Assembly (NCBI GenBank): GCA_027604705.1
Contig: JADHYV010000076.1
Span: 1-64,000, forward strand
DNA length: 64,000 nucleotides
Source: Allomyces arbusculus
Taxonomy: Eukaryota > Blastocladiomycota > Blastocladiomycetes > Blastocladiales > Blastocladiaceae
Direction: 5' to 3'
Below the pieces are notes generated by a model. It saw only the letters and a program-made list of their open reading frames with translations, made no database searches and had not been told where the DNA came from. Both the position numbers and the translations under genes were made by a program. Positions 33,733 to 47,638 of the stretch are shown piece after piece. How positions within the stretch are numbered: position 1 is the first letter of the stretch; the number at the start of each line of letters is the position of its first letter.

Positions 33733-36630
33733 TCAAGAATCCACACTCATAGCATCGGTATCGCTCGCGAGCCACGCCTGCAGCGCCTTCTCATAGGCGA
33801 TGGGCATGTGGTCCGCGAACATGCCTGCCTTGATTGCCAGCTGCGCAAACTGCTCTGTGTCGGACCGCTCAATGATCGGCACGCGCTGCGCCTGCGACCG
33901 GTCCGACGCGGAGGACCACGCTGAACTCGTCGATGATTCTGAGCTCCCTCGGTGGCGGTCGTCTGCCGATGCTGATTGTGATAATGCCGCCGAGCCCCGC
34001 TCGTGCAACGGAATCGACTCGCCCATTGCGTCAGCTGCAGCATCCGACGCGCTGGACCGCGGCTCTGCCAGGGAACCAAACTGGGGCGACACAGTTGCGG
34101 CCTCACCGATCGGGTCAGAGCCCGCGGGCGACATGCCCCGGCATTCGTCTCCGGGCGACACGTGCCGGATGTGGTAGACGGTCCCGGCCACATAGAGCTT
34201 TGGGTTGATGTTTGACTCGGCGAGAGCGGCGCGCGCGTGCGTGATCGCGTCAAACATGCGCTGCACTGACGGCTTGTTGATCCAGTTCTTCTTCGTCAGG
34301 ATCTGTTGGGAGCAATTGATCAGTTACCTACCCGCATCGCTTGTCGCAAGTTGAAGCGCCAGCAAAAAGCAAGTCATGCACACCTTGAGAATCTCTGTCG
34401 CGTGGTTCTCCACCTGCGCAATCGCGGCGAGCAGCGACGTGCGCAGATCCACGACCGAACCGTACGACAGCCGCGACACAACATCGTTGTCCAAGGCAAA
34501 CGATTCGATCAAGTGGGCATATCGTCGGGCAAGGTTCAGCGAGCACGAAGGCGGTGGTGCGAATGCGTAGCACTTGAGCTGGAGCGTAGGCTGGATCTCG
34601 CGTAAGTGCGGTAGTTGTCGGTCGGCGAGCAGCATCGTCAAGAGCGATGCGGTACCGCCGCCGAGCGAGTGGCCGACAATCACGAGCTTGTCGGGCTTGT
34701 ACAGCTCGATCCAGGTGCGAAGGGGCGCATCGAGGGTGGTGGCGAGCCACTCGGCCGCGACCTGCTCGGGAAAGAGTTCTGGTCAGCAACGGGTGGGATG
34801 TGGAGAAGGCGCGGTGGAGAATCCACGCTGCACGCACCTTGATCCCGCGATGCACGAGGCCGTCACCCATGCGGCTGTATTCGCAGACGAGGTCGGTAAT
34901 CGCGTCCATGGTGCTCAAAGTGCTAAGATCGAGCCAAGCAGTGATCAGGGCGCAACTCAAAAATAGAATACCAGATGCAAACGAGTCCAGAACGCACCCT
35001 CGAATCGAGACGACAATCGCATTCTCGCTCCGGTCGCGGGCGACAAAGAAGCACGGCTGAAACACGTCACGCGCCGAAAGCTGCTTGGCCAAAATGTCCC
35101 GTTTGGCGATGTGCGGCAGGTGCGTTGCGATAGTTCTTTTGTCGCTCGGGATTTTGGACGACTTGCCAAAGGCAACGAGTCCGAGCCACCCGTACGCCGC
35201 CGATGCGTCTGAAAGAGCCAAAGTCAAGTGCTGTGAGCGATCATTCAAGAAAATTGAGCTGGTGATCAGGCTGCAGACGTACACTTCTTGAAATGAAGTG
35301 TCGACGAAAAGAAAGAGCGGTCCGTGATCGCGTCGAAGGTGCGCGGTCTGTCGACAAGAATTAATGGAATGAGACGATTAGCCAAATTAGCATGTGCTTC
35401 AAGTGCGAAGGACGCATGGTATCAAACACGCACTGGTCGATGCTGAGGAAATACCGTTGCAGCAAGAGCATCCCGCACACCCACTCGAGTGGTGACACCG
35501 TGTCGACGCCTTGCCCGAATACGGTGAGCAGGCGGTTGACGGAGCCCAGCATTTCGCGCGTCGTCTTGGACAGCGCAACGACCCGCAACGCGCCTTCGAG
35601 AACTGCAGCGCCGACATGTGGCACGTCGTGCGGCGACAGGAGGCTCTCGATCGTCTTGTCGTGCGCAATCGCATCCAGCGACTGCGACTGGTAGAGAACA
35701 ACGACCTCGATGAACCCGAGCGGGACCGGCGTCGTGGGGCTGAACGCGCTTGCGGACGATGCCTTGGTCGACACGTCGACGACCCTCGGACTAGCCGACA
35801 CGAGTGGCGCCGGGCCATGGCGGTGCGGGCCGTGCGAGAATGGTTGGCGGGAGGGTGCGTCGCGGTGGTGAAAAATGGGGAGCCGCAGCTTGGTTTTGAA
35901 CGACGACAAAGACGAGATGCGGCACCCAGCGCGGCCAACGTGCAGGTCAGGGATAAAGATGCGCTCGTCCATGGCGTCGAGCTAGACAAAATTGATCATT
36001 TTCGTCATCAGCAACAAGTGCAGCCGAGACGCACAACCCGCTGAGCACCCCGCAATTACTTCCGTACCTGAATCGACGAGAACAGCTGCGAATGGTAGGA
36101 TACCGTGAAATCAAACTTGTCGTCCCAGTACCAGGCACGCCCGGCCGCCGACTGTTCATCGGGTTTCTCGCGCACAAACGTTGCAAATGATCTGTCACCG
36201 ACAGTGACGCGGACGAACGGTGACGAAGGGCGAGTCGCTGCGTTCAAAAACAGGTGCCGAAGCCGGACTCGTAGCAATCCTATACGTTGCAAACCGCAGC
36301 GCTCAATAAGCCCAAAAGGAACAGCATCAAGGCCAAGGAACAGCTCTGAAAAATGAACTCTCGAAACGGCGCCAACGAACCTGGTGGGAGAGTGTGTTGC
36401 GGCAACGTAGCAGGCGCAATGCCCGGGATCTCGCAGCTTCGCTTGGGCTCGGTCTGGACCACCTCGACGATGAGATGCGTGCTGCATTTCGGGACCGCGG
36501 CGGCCGGTGATGGCGAGCGTTCCGCCATGCTTGATCGCGACCCTGCATCGTCACGCGGGTCCAGAACGCTCTTCGTCCCCAACGGTTTGGGGGCATGCGT
36601 GACGGGAAGGCAACAGTCAATCGAGGGCAT
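33733..36630 (-). CDS. C2-domain class-3 lipase (diacylglycerol-lipase-like), copy 1
   Basis: Eight exons (36630-36381, 36279-36068, 35981-35434, 35347-35283, 35208-34998, 34922-34838, 34761-34384, 34302-33733) give 772 residues. After a polar N-terminus comes a C2-like domain (GLLRVRLRHLFLN, PFVRVTVGDRSF, KFDFTVSYHSQ), then a helical part, then the class-3 lipase core. The nucleophile elbow is IVGHSLGGGTASLL and the acid is in DNDVVSRLSYGSV; the likely catalytic His is in GTVYHIRHV. The layout resembles DAGL-type sn-1 lipases, which act on diacylglycerol at membranes, here without transmembrane segments in the lipase part. The C-terminus is Ser/Asp-rich. Its tandem paralogue at 37593 has the same eight-exon plan. 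Confidence 0.9.
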
Positions 36631-37195
36631 TGGGACGAATTGGAGTTGAGGAAGAGATGACGAAAACGGCAGGTCTGGGGGCGCTCAGATATATACGAAC
36701 AGGATCAGGGCGGCATCACTGGGCACATCAACGTTGTTGGACCGGTCGACGCCTTCCGACGTGGAATTGATGCCGTCATCTCAGGCAGCGGCACGATCGT
36801 CGGCACTTCAGGTGGCCGGGATCGCTATGGGCGTGCGACGGGCAGGCGCGGCGGGCGCGCGTGGGCGTTGGAGTCGAACAAGGCCCTTTGTCCAAGGTGG
36901 CTCACGCTCGTGGCGCAAGCGCGGCAAAGCCGGGCTGACGTGCCGCTGATCGTTATTCAAACTGGTCCAACTGCGCGGCCAAGTCGGACATGGAACAAAG
37001 GCCGGTTTCTCGACATCGTCACTTTGTTTATCAATGTGCGGGATAGCGTTGACAGGACGCAAAGAACCCCTTGGCGTCGATTGTGCGCTCGCAGCTTCGA
37101 TCGAGCCCTACGGGCGTGGAAGCAGAGAAAAAGAGAACGACCATTGTTCAGGTTGTTCACCATTTGTTTATGCCTTGGCGTCGCCTCGACCGTAG
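36631..37195. promoter_or_regulatory. Lipase copy 1 upstream region, part of duplicated segment
   Basis: This is alignable with the region upstream of lipase copy 2 (40542-40985): shared blocks include GTCGACGCCTTC near 36740, AAGCGCGGCAAAG near 36920 and GTGCCGCT near 36940. It therefore holds the duplicated promoter and a decayed version of the small plus-strand frame at 40633. Confidence 0.6.
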
Positions 37196-37295
37196 AAAAA
37201 TCATTTATTCTGTGAGGAACGTAGCAAATCGTTTGAGAGCCGGGTCCGGGGCGCGGAGAGCATGCTCTCACTCAGTCCACCCAGCAACAATGACG
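37196..37295 (-). pseudogene. Duplicated 3' end of the RCC1-like gene
   Basis: About 100 bp match the 3' end of the RCC1-like gene (about 41020-41120): AAATCATTT, then CGAGCCGGGT-type and GCGGA-type blocks occur in the same order. It is a remnant of the segmental duplication that created the lipase pair and codes for nothing now. The rest of the RCC1 gene is absent here. Confidence 0.6.
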
Positions 37296-37592
37296 CGCCC
37301 ATTGTGTGAGGGAGGGTGCAGTGACAGGACGACTGCTGCGGACCCTGCGGGTCGTCGACGAGGGCGTCGCAGACTCTGGGGGTCACCAACCTCAGGCGGT
37401 TCCACGCCATTTCCTTTCAGCCTTGAGGTTCGGTGATGCGGGTTGAGCGAATTCATCATGGCACCTTAAAGTAGTGCCTCGATGGATTCAGCACACGCTG
37501 GAAGGCGTTCAATCGCCAGCTCCTTTGGCCCTCCACTATTGCTTTGGTCCGCATTCAGTGTTGCCGAGACACACGCAAAAGGATATTTACAC

Positions 37593-40541
37593 TCACGAGT
37601 CCACGCCCAACGAATCAGCATCACTCGCGAGCCACGTCTGTAGCGCATTCTCGTACGCAATCGGCAAATGTTCCACAAACATGCCGGCCTTGACGACGAG
37701 ATGCGCAAACCGCTCTGGGTCGGACCGCTCGATAATCGGCACGCGCGTTACCAACCCTGCCGACTCGGTCGACGCGACAGAATTCGTCGAGTCCATGGAG
37801 CTCCCCAGGCGCCGATCATCGGCAGCAGAAGCAGCGGGAGGTGACCCCGCCGTGTCACGCTCGCTCATTGGAATCGACTCGCCCATCCCGTCAGCGGCGA
37901 TTTCCGGCGTGCTGCACCGCGGCCCGACGAGAGAGGCGAACTGGTATGGCCCGCTCGCGTGCAGCGGCGAGGCCATGGCGCGGACCATGTTCGGAAGCGA
38001 TGACGACGTGCCGCTAGCGGCAGACAGGTCGGTTTCGCTGACCGGGTCGGGGTCGATGGGCGACATGCCGCGGCGCACGTCCTCGGGCGGCACGTGCCGA
38101 ATGTGGTAGACGGTCCCAGCGACGAACAACTTGGGGTTGATATTCGACTGGTCGAGGGCAGCACGGACGCGCGTGATTGCGTCAAATTTGCGCTGCACGC
38201 TCGGGTTGTCGTTCCAGTCTTTTTTAGTCAGGAGCTACGGAGGGCCAAAATTTGTGAATTTGCACGAACCATCGTCCATATTCAGCAAATGAAGCATTGC
38301 GCACCTGGTAAATCTCCATCGTGTGGTTCTCCACCTGCGCAATCGCGGCGAGCAGCGACGTGCGCAAGTCGACAACGGACCCGTACGACAGCCGGCACAC
38401 AACATCATTCTCCAATACAAACGAGTCGATCAAGTGCGCGTACCGCCGCGCGAGGTTCAGCGAGCATGCGGGCGGGGGCGCAAACGCAAAACACTTGAGC
38501 TGAAGCGTCGGCTGAATGTCGCGCAAGTGCGGCAGTTGGTGGTCGGAGAGCAGCATCGTTAAAAGTGACGCGGTCCCGGCGCCAAGCGAGTGGCCGACAA
38601 TCACGAGCTTGTCGGGTTTGAACTGCTTGACCCAGTCGCGGAGGGGTGCGTCGAGGGTGGTGGCAAGCCACTCGGCCGCGACCTGTTCATGAAGAAGTTT
38701 GTGGTCAGCAACGTGTGGGAAGTGAAGCGAGTAAGGTGGAGAAATTGCGACGCAAACTCACCTTGATCCCGCGGTGCACAAGACCGTCATCCATGCGGCT
38801 GTACTCGCAGACGAGGTCGGTGATCGCGTCCATCGTGCTCAGCGTTCTACAAGCGGGACAAAGCGAGGTCAGAAGATACCCAACCTCGCCCGCCAAAGAG
38901 ACACAACCGGACCCTCGAATCGTGACAACAATCGCATTCTCGCGGCGGTCACGGACAACGTAATAGCAAGGCTGGAAGACGTCGCGCGACGTGAGCTCCA
39001 TGGCCAAAATGTCCTCCTTGGCGACGTGCGGCAAATGCGCTGCCATGCTCCTCTTGTCGCTCGGAATCTTGGACTTGCCAAAGAACATGAGACCTCGCCA
39101 CCCATACGCCGCCGTCGCGTCTGAACGAGCCGGAGAGAAAAAAAATAGGTCCGTTTAGCGATCGGCCAAGGACGAGCCGAATAGTTCAAGTCGCAAAAAC
39201 GCACACTTCTTGAAGTGCAGCGTCGACGAGAAGAAGGAGCGGTCTGTGATCGTATCGTAGGTGCGCGGTCTGCGTCCAAATAGAGCCAAGGAGGCGAAAA
39301 GAACAACAACATTATCAGACTGTATTCGATGTGATATTCGAAGTGACAAGTGCGAGAGTGATGGTGCACGTACTGGTTGATCTTGAGAAAGTACCGCTGC
39401 AGCAAGAGCATCCCGCACACCCACTCGAGCGGCGACACTGTATCGACGCCCTGCCCAAACACGGTGAGCAGACGGTAGACGGAGCCGAGCGTGAGACGTG
39501 TTGCCTTGGACAGCGCAACAACGCGCAACGCGCCCTCGAGAAACGCCGCGCCGACGTTCGGCACGTCGTGCGGCGAGAGCAGACTTTCGACTGTGTTGTC
39601 GTAAGCGATTGCGTCGAGCAACTGTGGCTGGTAGAGAACGATGGCTTCGATAAAACCGAGCGGGACAGGCGTCTTCGGACTGAATACGGTCGACGATGCA
39701 TCGGTCGACACGTCGACGCCCGTCGAGTTCGCCGACGCGAGCTGCGCCGGACCGTGGCGATGCGCACCGTGCGAAAAGGGCCGACGTGACGGTGCGTCGC
39801 GGTGGTGGAAAATGGAAAGTCGCAGCTTGGTCTTGAACGACGAAAGCGACGATATGCGGCACTCAGCGCGGCCAACGTGCAGGTCGGGGATGAAGACGCG
39901 CTCGTCCAAGACATCGAGCTGGCCAAAGCATCGCCGTTTGTCAGCACAAAGAAGGATCTGGGTTGCCAACGAGCGACGTGAAGAGCAATCGCCAAGTACC
40001 TGAATCGACGAGAACAGCTGCGAATGATAGGAAATCGTGAAATCAAACTTGTCATCCCAGTACCACGCCCGGCCGGCCGCCGTCTTTTCGTCGGGTTCGT
40101 CGCGCACAAACGTCGTGAAGGACGTGTCGCCAATTGTGATGCGGACGAATGGCGAGGTGCAGTGCGTCGTCGCGTTCAAAAACAGGTGCCGGAGCCGGAC
40201 GCGCAGCAATCCTGCGCATTCCAACCCGTGCGGAATGCTCGCAAGGGTTAGTATGGGGACAAGAGCTCGAGAACGATGCATCGTGGCGACATGAACCCAC
40301 CAGGAGGAAGCGAATGATGCGGCGACGTTGGCGGCGTGATGCCGAGCATGCCGTTTGGCTTGGGCTCCGCGTGGACCACGTCGACAACAAGATGCGTGTT
40401 TTTCGGTAGCGCAGGTGACCGCGGCCGTGCTGAGAAGCTTGGCGGCGTCTCGGCCTCGCCATGGTCGAGTACGCTTGCCGTTCCCAATGGTCTGCGCGCA
40501 TGCACATCGGTGCCAAAGAAACAACAATCAATCGACGGCAT
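37593..40541 (-). CDS. C2-domain class-3 lipase (diacylglycerol-lipase-like), copy 2
   Basis: Eight exons (40541-40301, 40211-40000, 39918-39374, 39269-39205, 39120-38913, 38846-38762, 38682-38305, 38234-37593) give 791 residues. It has the same domain order as copy 1: C2-like (GLLRVRLRHLFLN, FVRITIGDTSF), then lipase core with IVGHSLGAGTASLL, ENDVVCRLSYGSV and GTVYHIRHV, so the expected Ser, Asp and His are present. Intron positions and phases equal those of copy 1; the donor of the intron 38847-38912 is GTCCGG where copy 1 has GTGCGT. The start is set at the Met aligned with copy 1 (MPSIDCC). The two copies differ mostly in the Ser-rich C-terminus, which suggests an old but not ancient tandem duplication. 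Confidence 0.9.
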
Positions 40542-40985
40542 CCTTTGGGTGGACGACAGGGGAGGGCACAAGCAAACCGGCTGGCAAGAGTACGAACAGG
40601 TTCAGAGAGATATCGTTGGGCACATCAATGTCGGTCCTGTCGACGCCTTCGGCGGCGGAATTGTTGCCGTCATTTGAGAGAGCGGTCGGCCCCCTGGCTG
40701 GGCCCACCATAGACGTGGACGGCAGCTTGGAGGAAGCCGTGGACATGGCCCTTGCTGCACAGCGCCGCGAAGTTACGGCAAGCGCGGCAAAGGGAGTCGG
40801 TGTGCCGCTAATCGTTGAAAGGGCTGCTTGCGCCAAGTTGGACATGGATGGGGCCGATATTTTGACCGCGCCATTTGTTGTCTTGCAGCATGGGGCTGAC
40901 CGCAGCAAAGGCGGCGTGGTTTTGTGAATGAACCGCTGCCGAAAAGCAAACAGGACTCAAAAAGTGAGCAGAGTTATGGAGGAAA
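40542..40985. promoter_or_regulatory. Region between lipase copy 2 and RCC1-like gene
   Basis: Upstream of lipase copy 2 and downstream of the RCC1-like gene. It is homologous to 36631-37195. Confidence 0.5.
40633..40929 (+). CDS. Possible small protein, unrecognised
   Basis: A plus-strand frame of about 98 residues starts MSVLSTPSAAELLPS and ends DRSKGGVVL, divergent from lipase copy 2. The duplicated segment near 36740 keeps a similar start (STPSDVELMPSS) before drifting, which is weak support for coding. No family recognised. It could equally be lipase 5' UTR. Confidence 0.28.
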
Positions 40986-42380
40986 TTATGCCTGTGCTTC
41001 CCGCTCCGTCACCACGACCGTAAAATCATTTCCGCACGCAATGTGCCGAATCGTCTCGCGAGCCGGGTCTGGCACGCGGAACACACGCTCCCACTTGGTC
41101 CGGCCAACAAAGACTTCCGTCTTGGAATGCGCCGCCATGTAATGATGTTGCGTCGAGACGAGATGTAGGCTTTGCGCGCCGTCGGCGGCGACGGGCGGCT
41201 CAACGTCGCATCCTTCCGGCTGGTCGAAGCCGAAATACCGCCACCGCAACTCTCCACCCGCGGGAGCCGACAGGGCAAACATGGTTGACGTTGCCGCTGT
41301 TGCGAGCTGGGTCACAGACAGCCCATTGTGCTCCAGTACACGCACGGGGCGCAGAATCTTGTCCTCCTTTTGCCCAGTCGCGCACTGACCATACTCGGAG
41401 TTGCCCCACGCGTAGACGCGCCGCCCGTCGGCCGACACGGCGAGTGTGTGGTCGGCACCCGTGAACACGCGCGCGATGGGGTCCGGGATCTCGACACGGC
41501 CGAGTTGCGTCACGTTGGTCTCGGTGCCTTGACCGGCTTGCCCGTCGGCAGACCAACCCGCGGTCCACACACTGCCGTCGCGAGCAACGAGGACCGAGTG
41601 GTCAAACCCGGCGCGGCAGTCTACGGCGTGCAGCGACGGTGGGAGCACGACGGCCGTCCACGGGAGGCGATGGTGGTGCTCGTGCTGGAACGCCTGGCCG
41701 AAATGATTGCTTCCTGCGGCCCAAAGCGACGCTAAAAGATCTTGTCAGTGCGCCGCGTAATGCTAATTGACCTCGTTTTCCAGACACGTACTCGCGCCAT
41801 TTAGACCAGAGATTAGGGCCAGCGTGTGCTGTCGGCCGAGTGCCAGCGAGCGAAGCGTGGCCCCGGGAGGAAGAACGTAACGGTGCAACGCGGCATCATG
41901 GGGAGGTTTCGACTCGCTGTTTGCGGGTTCGCTTGTTGAACTCGCAAGCTGGCCAGCCCCTACAATACATTGGCATTACGGGTGAGCTTGGAGTCGAGGA
42001 AAAAAACGTCGCGATCCGCAATTCAAACACACCCAGCTGGTTGCTCGTGTTGATGCCAACGAGCTCCACCGTGTGCTGCGGGGTCCCGTTGTCGTTGAGG
42101 CTCTGCGTGACGAGACCAAGGTGCTTGGCCCCTGCGTCCACACGAATGACAGACTACTTTTGCCATTCAAAGCAATGCATGGTGAGGATCAGGAGGATCA
42201 TCTCCGTCGCCACGAATCTTCGCATCGCTGAACCTCGTTAGGCTGAAATGTCTTGATCCAATTCTGCGGATCGCTGGTCTGACCGGGCGTCGGAGTTGCG
42301 CCGAGAAGTCGAAATCCAGGGAAGCGACCCCACCCATAAAGCGTGGTGACGCGGGCCGCTCTAGTGACAGACTTGCTCAT
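40986..42380 (-). CDS. RCC1-repeat beta-propeller protein
   Basis: Four exons (42380-42234, 42153-42031, 41948-41792, 41731-40986) give 390 residues. RCC1-type repeats are visible: LYGWGRFPGF near the start, LRSLALGRQHTLALISG with SLWAAGSNHFGQ, VDCRAGFDHSVLVARDGSVWTAGWSADGQAGQG, then VFTGADHTLAVSADGRRVYAWGNSEYGQ, and HIACGNDFTVVVTE at the end. The size and single propeller match RCC1-like proteins of mitochondria (RCC1L/Fmp25 type) or cytosol better than nuclear RCC1, though no targeting signal is clear. The acceptor at 41948/41949 is the least certain border. It is head to head with katanin. Confidence 0.87.
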
Positions 42381-42900
42381 TGTTGCTGGCGGTTGGCCGA
42401 TTACTTGAACAAACGAACGAAGGCAGCGCGCAACACAAGAAGTCAACACACAAGACACAGATCGCAGTTTAGTGATCGACGGCGTGCATCATGTGAGAGT
42501 CAGATGACCTCGCAGAGGCATGCGAGACGCGGCCAGCTCAAGGTCAAGTTTGCCTGTGGGAGCCGCCTGCATTCTGGCCGGTCAAAGTACGCTCGAAGCA
42601 ACAAAAGACGGAGCGGTCAGACGACGAAAAATAAAGACCAAGCAAGCCATCCAGTCCAGATTTCATTCCATCGTGGCCTTTTACCACGTCGTAACAAGCT
42701 GCAATCGGCGGGCCGACCGCTTCACGGTTGCAATCCATTCGACACGCAACTGGTCGCATTCCGTCAAGGACCCAAGGTCGCCAATCAAATCGCACCCCCG
42801 CCGCCAGTACATGGAAACTTGCTCTTCCGCGGCCGAGCCACACGATCCGTCCCCAACGCCGGGCAATCACTCTCTCACGGCCTCTTCGAAGCTCTGAACA
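42381..42900. promoter_or_regulatory. Bidirectional promoter, RCC1-like and katanin genes
   Basis: A 520 bp gap between divergent start codons, without coding character. Confidence 0.5.
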
Positions 42901-45174
<2,274 letters not shown>

Positions 45175-45627
45175 GGCAGGTCGCGAATTATGTTGGAAAT
45201 ATACCTTTTTTGCTTGCCGACAGCAGAATCTGGTTGGAGAAAGGGAAACATCGCAATGAGTTGGGCCTATTTGAGCTATGAAGCTGCAAAACCGATCTTT
45301 GTGTTCACGGCCGAAATTTTTCCAAATCCTCTATGTTGTCATTACAGAGGCCACACACAAATAACTCGACCTGATGCTCCTCCGCCTATCAGCCTTGCTC
45401 CGTGGAGTATATGCATGATGGATACATGCATGAAGCGGTGTTGATAGGGTGACAGTGAATTGCTTTGGCGACGAGGGACGCAGTCACGTTTATGTACATT
45501 GCCCAAAACTGGTTTCTAATTGGACTTCATATTCTTCCACTTATCCTGAGCCTATTTTCGAAGCAGGCGACGGTCTGCAAAAAGCGCACGATCTTCTCCC
45601 CCCCCCCCCCCCCCCCCCGCTGAAAAA
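45175..45627. other. Intergenic with C homopolymer
   Basis: AT-richer DNA downstream of katanin. It contains a run of 21 C at 45598-45618. No gene seen. Confidence 0.5.
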
Positions 45628-45836
45628 ATAGGCTTGAATCTACTCAAATTGCCTGACGTCGCCTTGACCACGCTCATTGCGCTTCTTGATGCTCGCGCAA
45701 CGGCACGGCTGCAAAACACAGTGCCGCTACCTGTCCACTTTCCCAGCTCCTGTCCAAATATATGAGCGATTCAAGACCGCCACTGAGCTGGCCGACAAGC
45801 TCACAGTCAAGTCCAACATTGATCCTTTGGAGTAGA
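45628..45836 (+). pseudogene. Decayed F-box-like fragment
   Basis: On the plus strand a short reading (LLKLPDVALTTLIALLDAR, then ATARLQNT) looks like an F-box start; after a frame change, YERFKTATELADKL runs to a TAG at about 45834. There is no upstream start or downstream repeat region. I take it as a relic of an F-box family. Confidence 0.33.
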
Positions 45837-45905
45837 CGCCCCGCCATTGGCGCAGCGTTCCCTCCACGGTCGTCCTGATGGCAATAGACGCTGGCAACTT
45901 CCTCA

Positions 45906-46450
45906 ATTTTCACTGGGTTTTACCGCCAGTTCTTAGCTGTGATGCTGTCCAGACGACATTGGTCGCCAATTTTTCGCTTGGGGCTGTATTTCGCCGCATT
46001 GCGTTCGCTCCACCCCAGAGCGGGAGCGAGCCAAACGACGTCCACACGCGGCACTGATTTGCGTGCACAAACTGAATGTCGAACGGAAAAGATGGACGGG
46101 GATCGGGCGGTGTTGCCATGGCAGCCGCTGGGTCCACCCCCGCCAGGTATTCGATCAGGACTAGCGTCGCCTTGAACATCAGATCCTCGATAGGCATGCG
46201 CGATCCAGGTTGTTGGCAGCAGCGGGCGCACCAACGCTGGCGTCGTAAAACGATTCAACCAGATAGCGAGGCGTGGTGTCGAGTCTTCTCCGTTTCCTGG
46301 TTCGGTCGCGCACACCACAAAGGTTTGCATAGAGAAACAACTGCATGACGACCGTGTCGTAGAGCATGGGCAACTGCCGCGAAAAATCAAGTGCGATGAC
46401 GACGACAATGAGAGCGAGCGAAAAGACTCGCAAGTAAGTCGCTGGAAGCG
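45906..46450 (-). pseudogene. Truncated third copy of the membrane-protein family
   Basis: Two minus-strand readings in different frames match the C-terminal part of the proteins at 30732 and 47639: LPMLYDTVVMQLFLYANL with the third transmembrane segment at about 46350-46450, then after a frame change near 46195 MFKATLVLIEYLAGVDP and FDIQFVHANQCRVWTSFGSLPL. The N-terminal half, extracellular domain and final tail are missing. It is closer to copy 1 in sequence (LPMLYDTVVMQLFLY is shared exactly). Confidence 0.82.
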
Positions 46451-46563
46451 ATCGTTGCCAAGTCCTCGTCAACTGGAAAACGAAGCCTTTGCTCTCTTGG
46501 CCCCTTTTGTCCGCGTTGCTGACGTGGCGATCAACGACATTTTCCTCGCCAGAGGCAGAAGCG

Positions 46564-46584
46564 CCCCCCCCCCCCCCTCCCCCC
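46564..46584. repeat. C homopolymer with one T
   Basis: Fourteen C, one T, then six C, just upstream of the truncated membrane-protein copy. Confidence 0.85.
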
Positions 46585-47638
46585 AATGTTACAAGTGCAG
46601 GCTGCTTGTCCAACAACGTTCCCACGTTCCTTCATGCGACTTCAGCAGTTACTGTCACCAGTGGCTGGTCGCCCAACCCTCCGCATCTTGCCCGCCTTTT
46701 CGTACTCCACACAATGTTGTTGTATCCGGCTAAAAATTTAAGCAACGTAAAGTAAGCCAGACCAGGAGAGCGAGCTGCGATCGCGCGGAGGTGCACAGAA
46801 CTAGCCAGCATTGTCTACAAGCAAGCCATCGAAACGACTGGTCGGCTGGTCAGATCATCCTCACCAGCGTTGTTGCGCATGATCGGTGGAAGGGTAGTAG
46901 GAAACCTGACGGCTCGACCTTCGGCCTGCAAGCATCCACGTTCTGCGTTGTTCTGCCTTGCGCTTGCGAGCTTTCCAAACGTGAAAACGTGGTTTTCATT
47001 GGGCAAAGCAGAGCTGCCAGATCACGCCATTCGTCATCTTCTTCGGTGCTTGTTCTTTTCCCCATGCAAGATGTCCACGTGGGGTGTGCCGTTTTTCGGC
47101 GAAGCAACTGGAACAAGGAGGCCTGACAGGGAGGGGCAGGGGTTGACCCCATGGTCCATGGATTTCTTGCCGTTTCGTTCAACCCTTTCCTCCTCGACGA
47201 CAATTGGTGGCAGTGGCAACGGCACACCGGTGGCCCTGTGTGTACTGAGTGCGGGGCACCGTCGGTCACCGTTGCCGTCTTCGGGATCCAACTGACGATC
47301 AGTGTGCCTGACCCAAGAACACCACGCATTTTTCGGGCAGGACCAAGCCTGGCCCTCGCACCAAGACGAGGCCGTAATGAACTGAAGAGCCCTTCTATCC
47401 CCATGCGCGCTCTCGACAACCCGCTCCAGCTTCATTAAACAAATCATCGAGCCAGAACGTCGAACGGCATACACGCAGGACCTGTCGACTCGCGACGGCC
47501 GCGCCTTCGCCGACCTGCGCCAGCATTTCCGGCGGCCGAACCAGACACGATTGCAGCTAGAGACGACCATTTGTCAGTCCGAGCACGGACGAACCGCGCC
47601 CGCCCGCCCTCGCCGCCGCGAACCACGAGCAGAACCCC
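46585..47638. other. Intergenic, includes promoter of membrane-protein copy 2
   Basis: About 1 kb without a recognisable gene. A 189-codon minus-strand frame (46850-47419) has no known motif and biased composition. Confidence 0.5.

Noticed and set aside
46850-47419. 189-codon minus-strand frame
   Set aside because: No motif and no similarity to the neighbouring membrane-protein relic.
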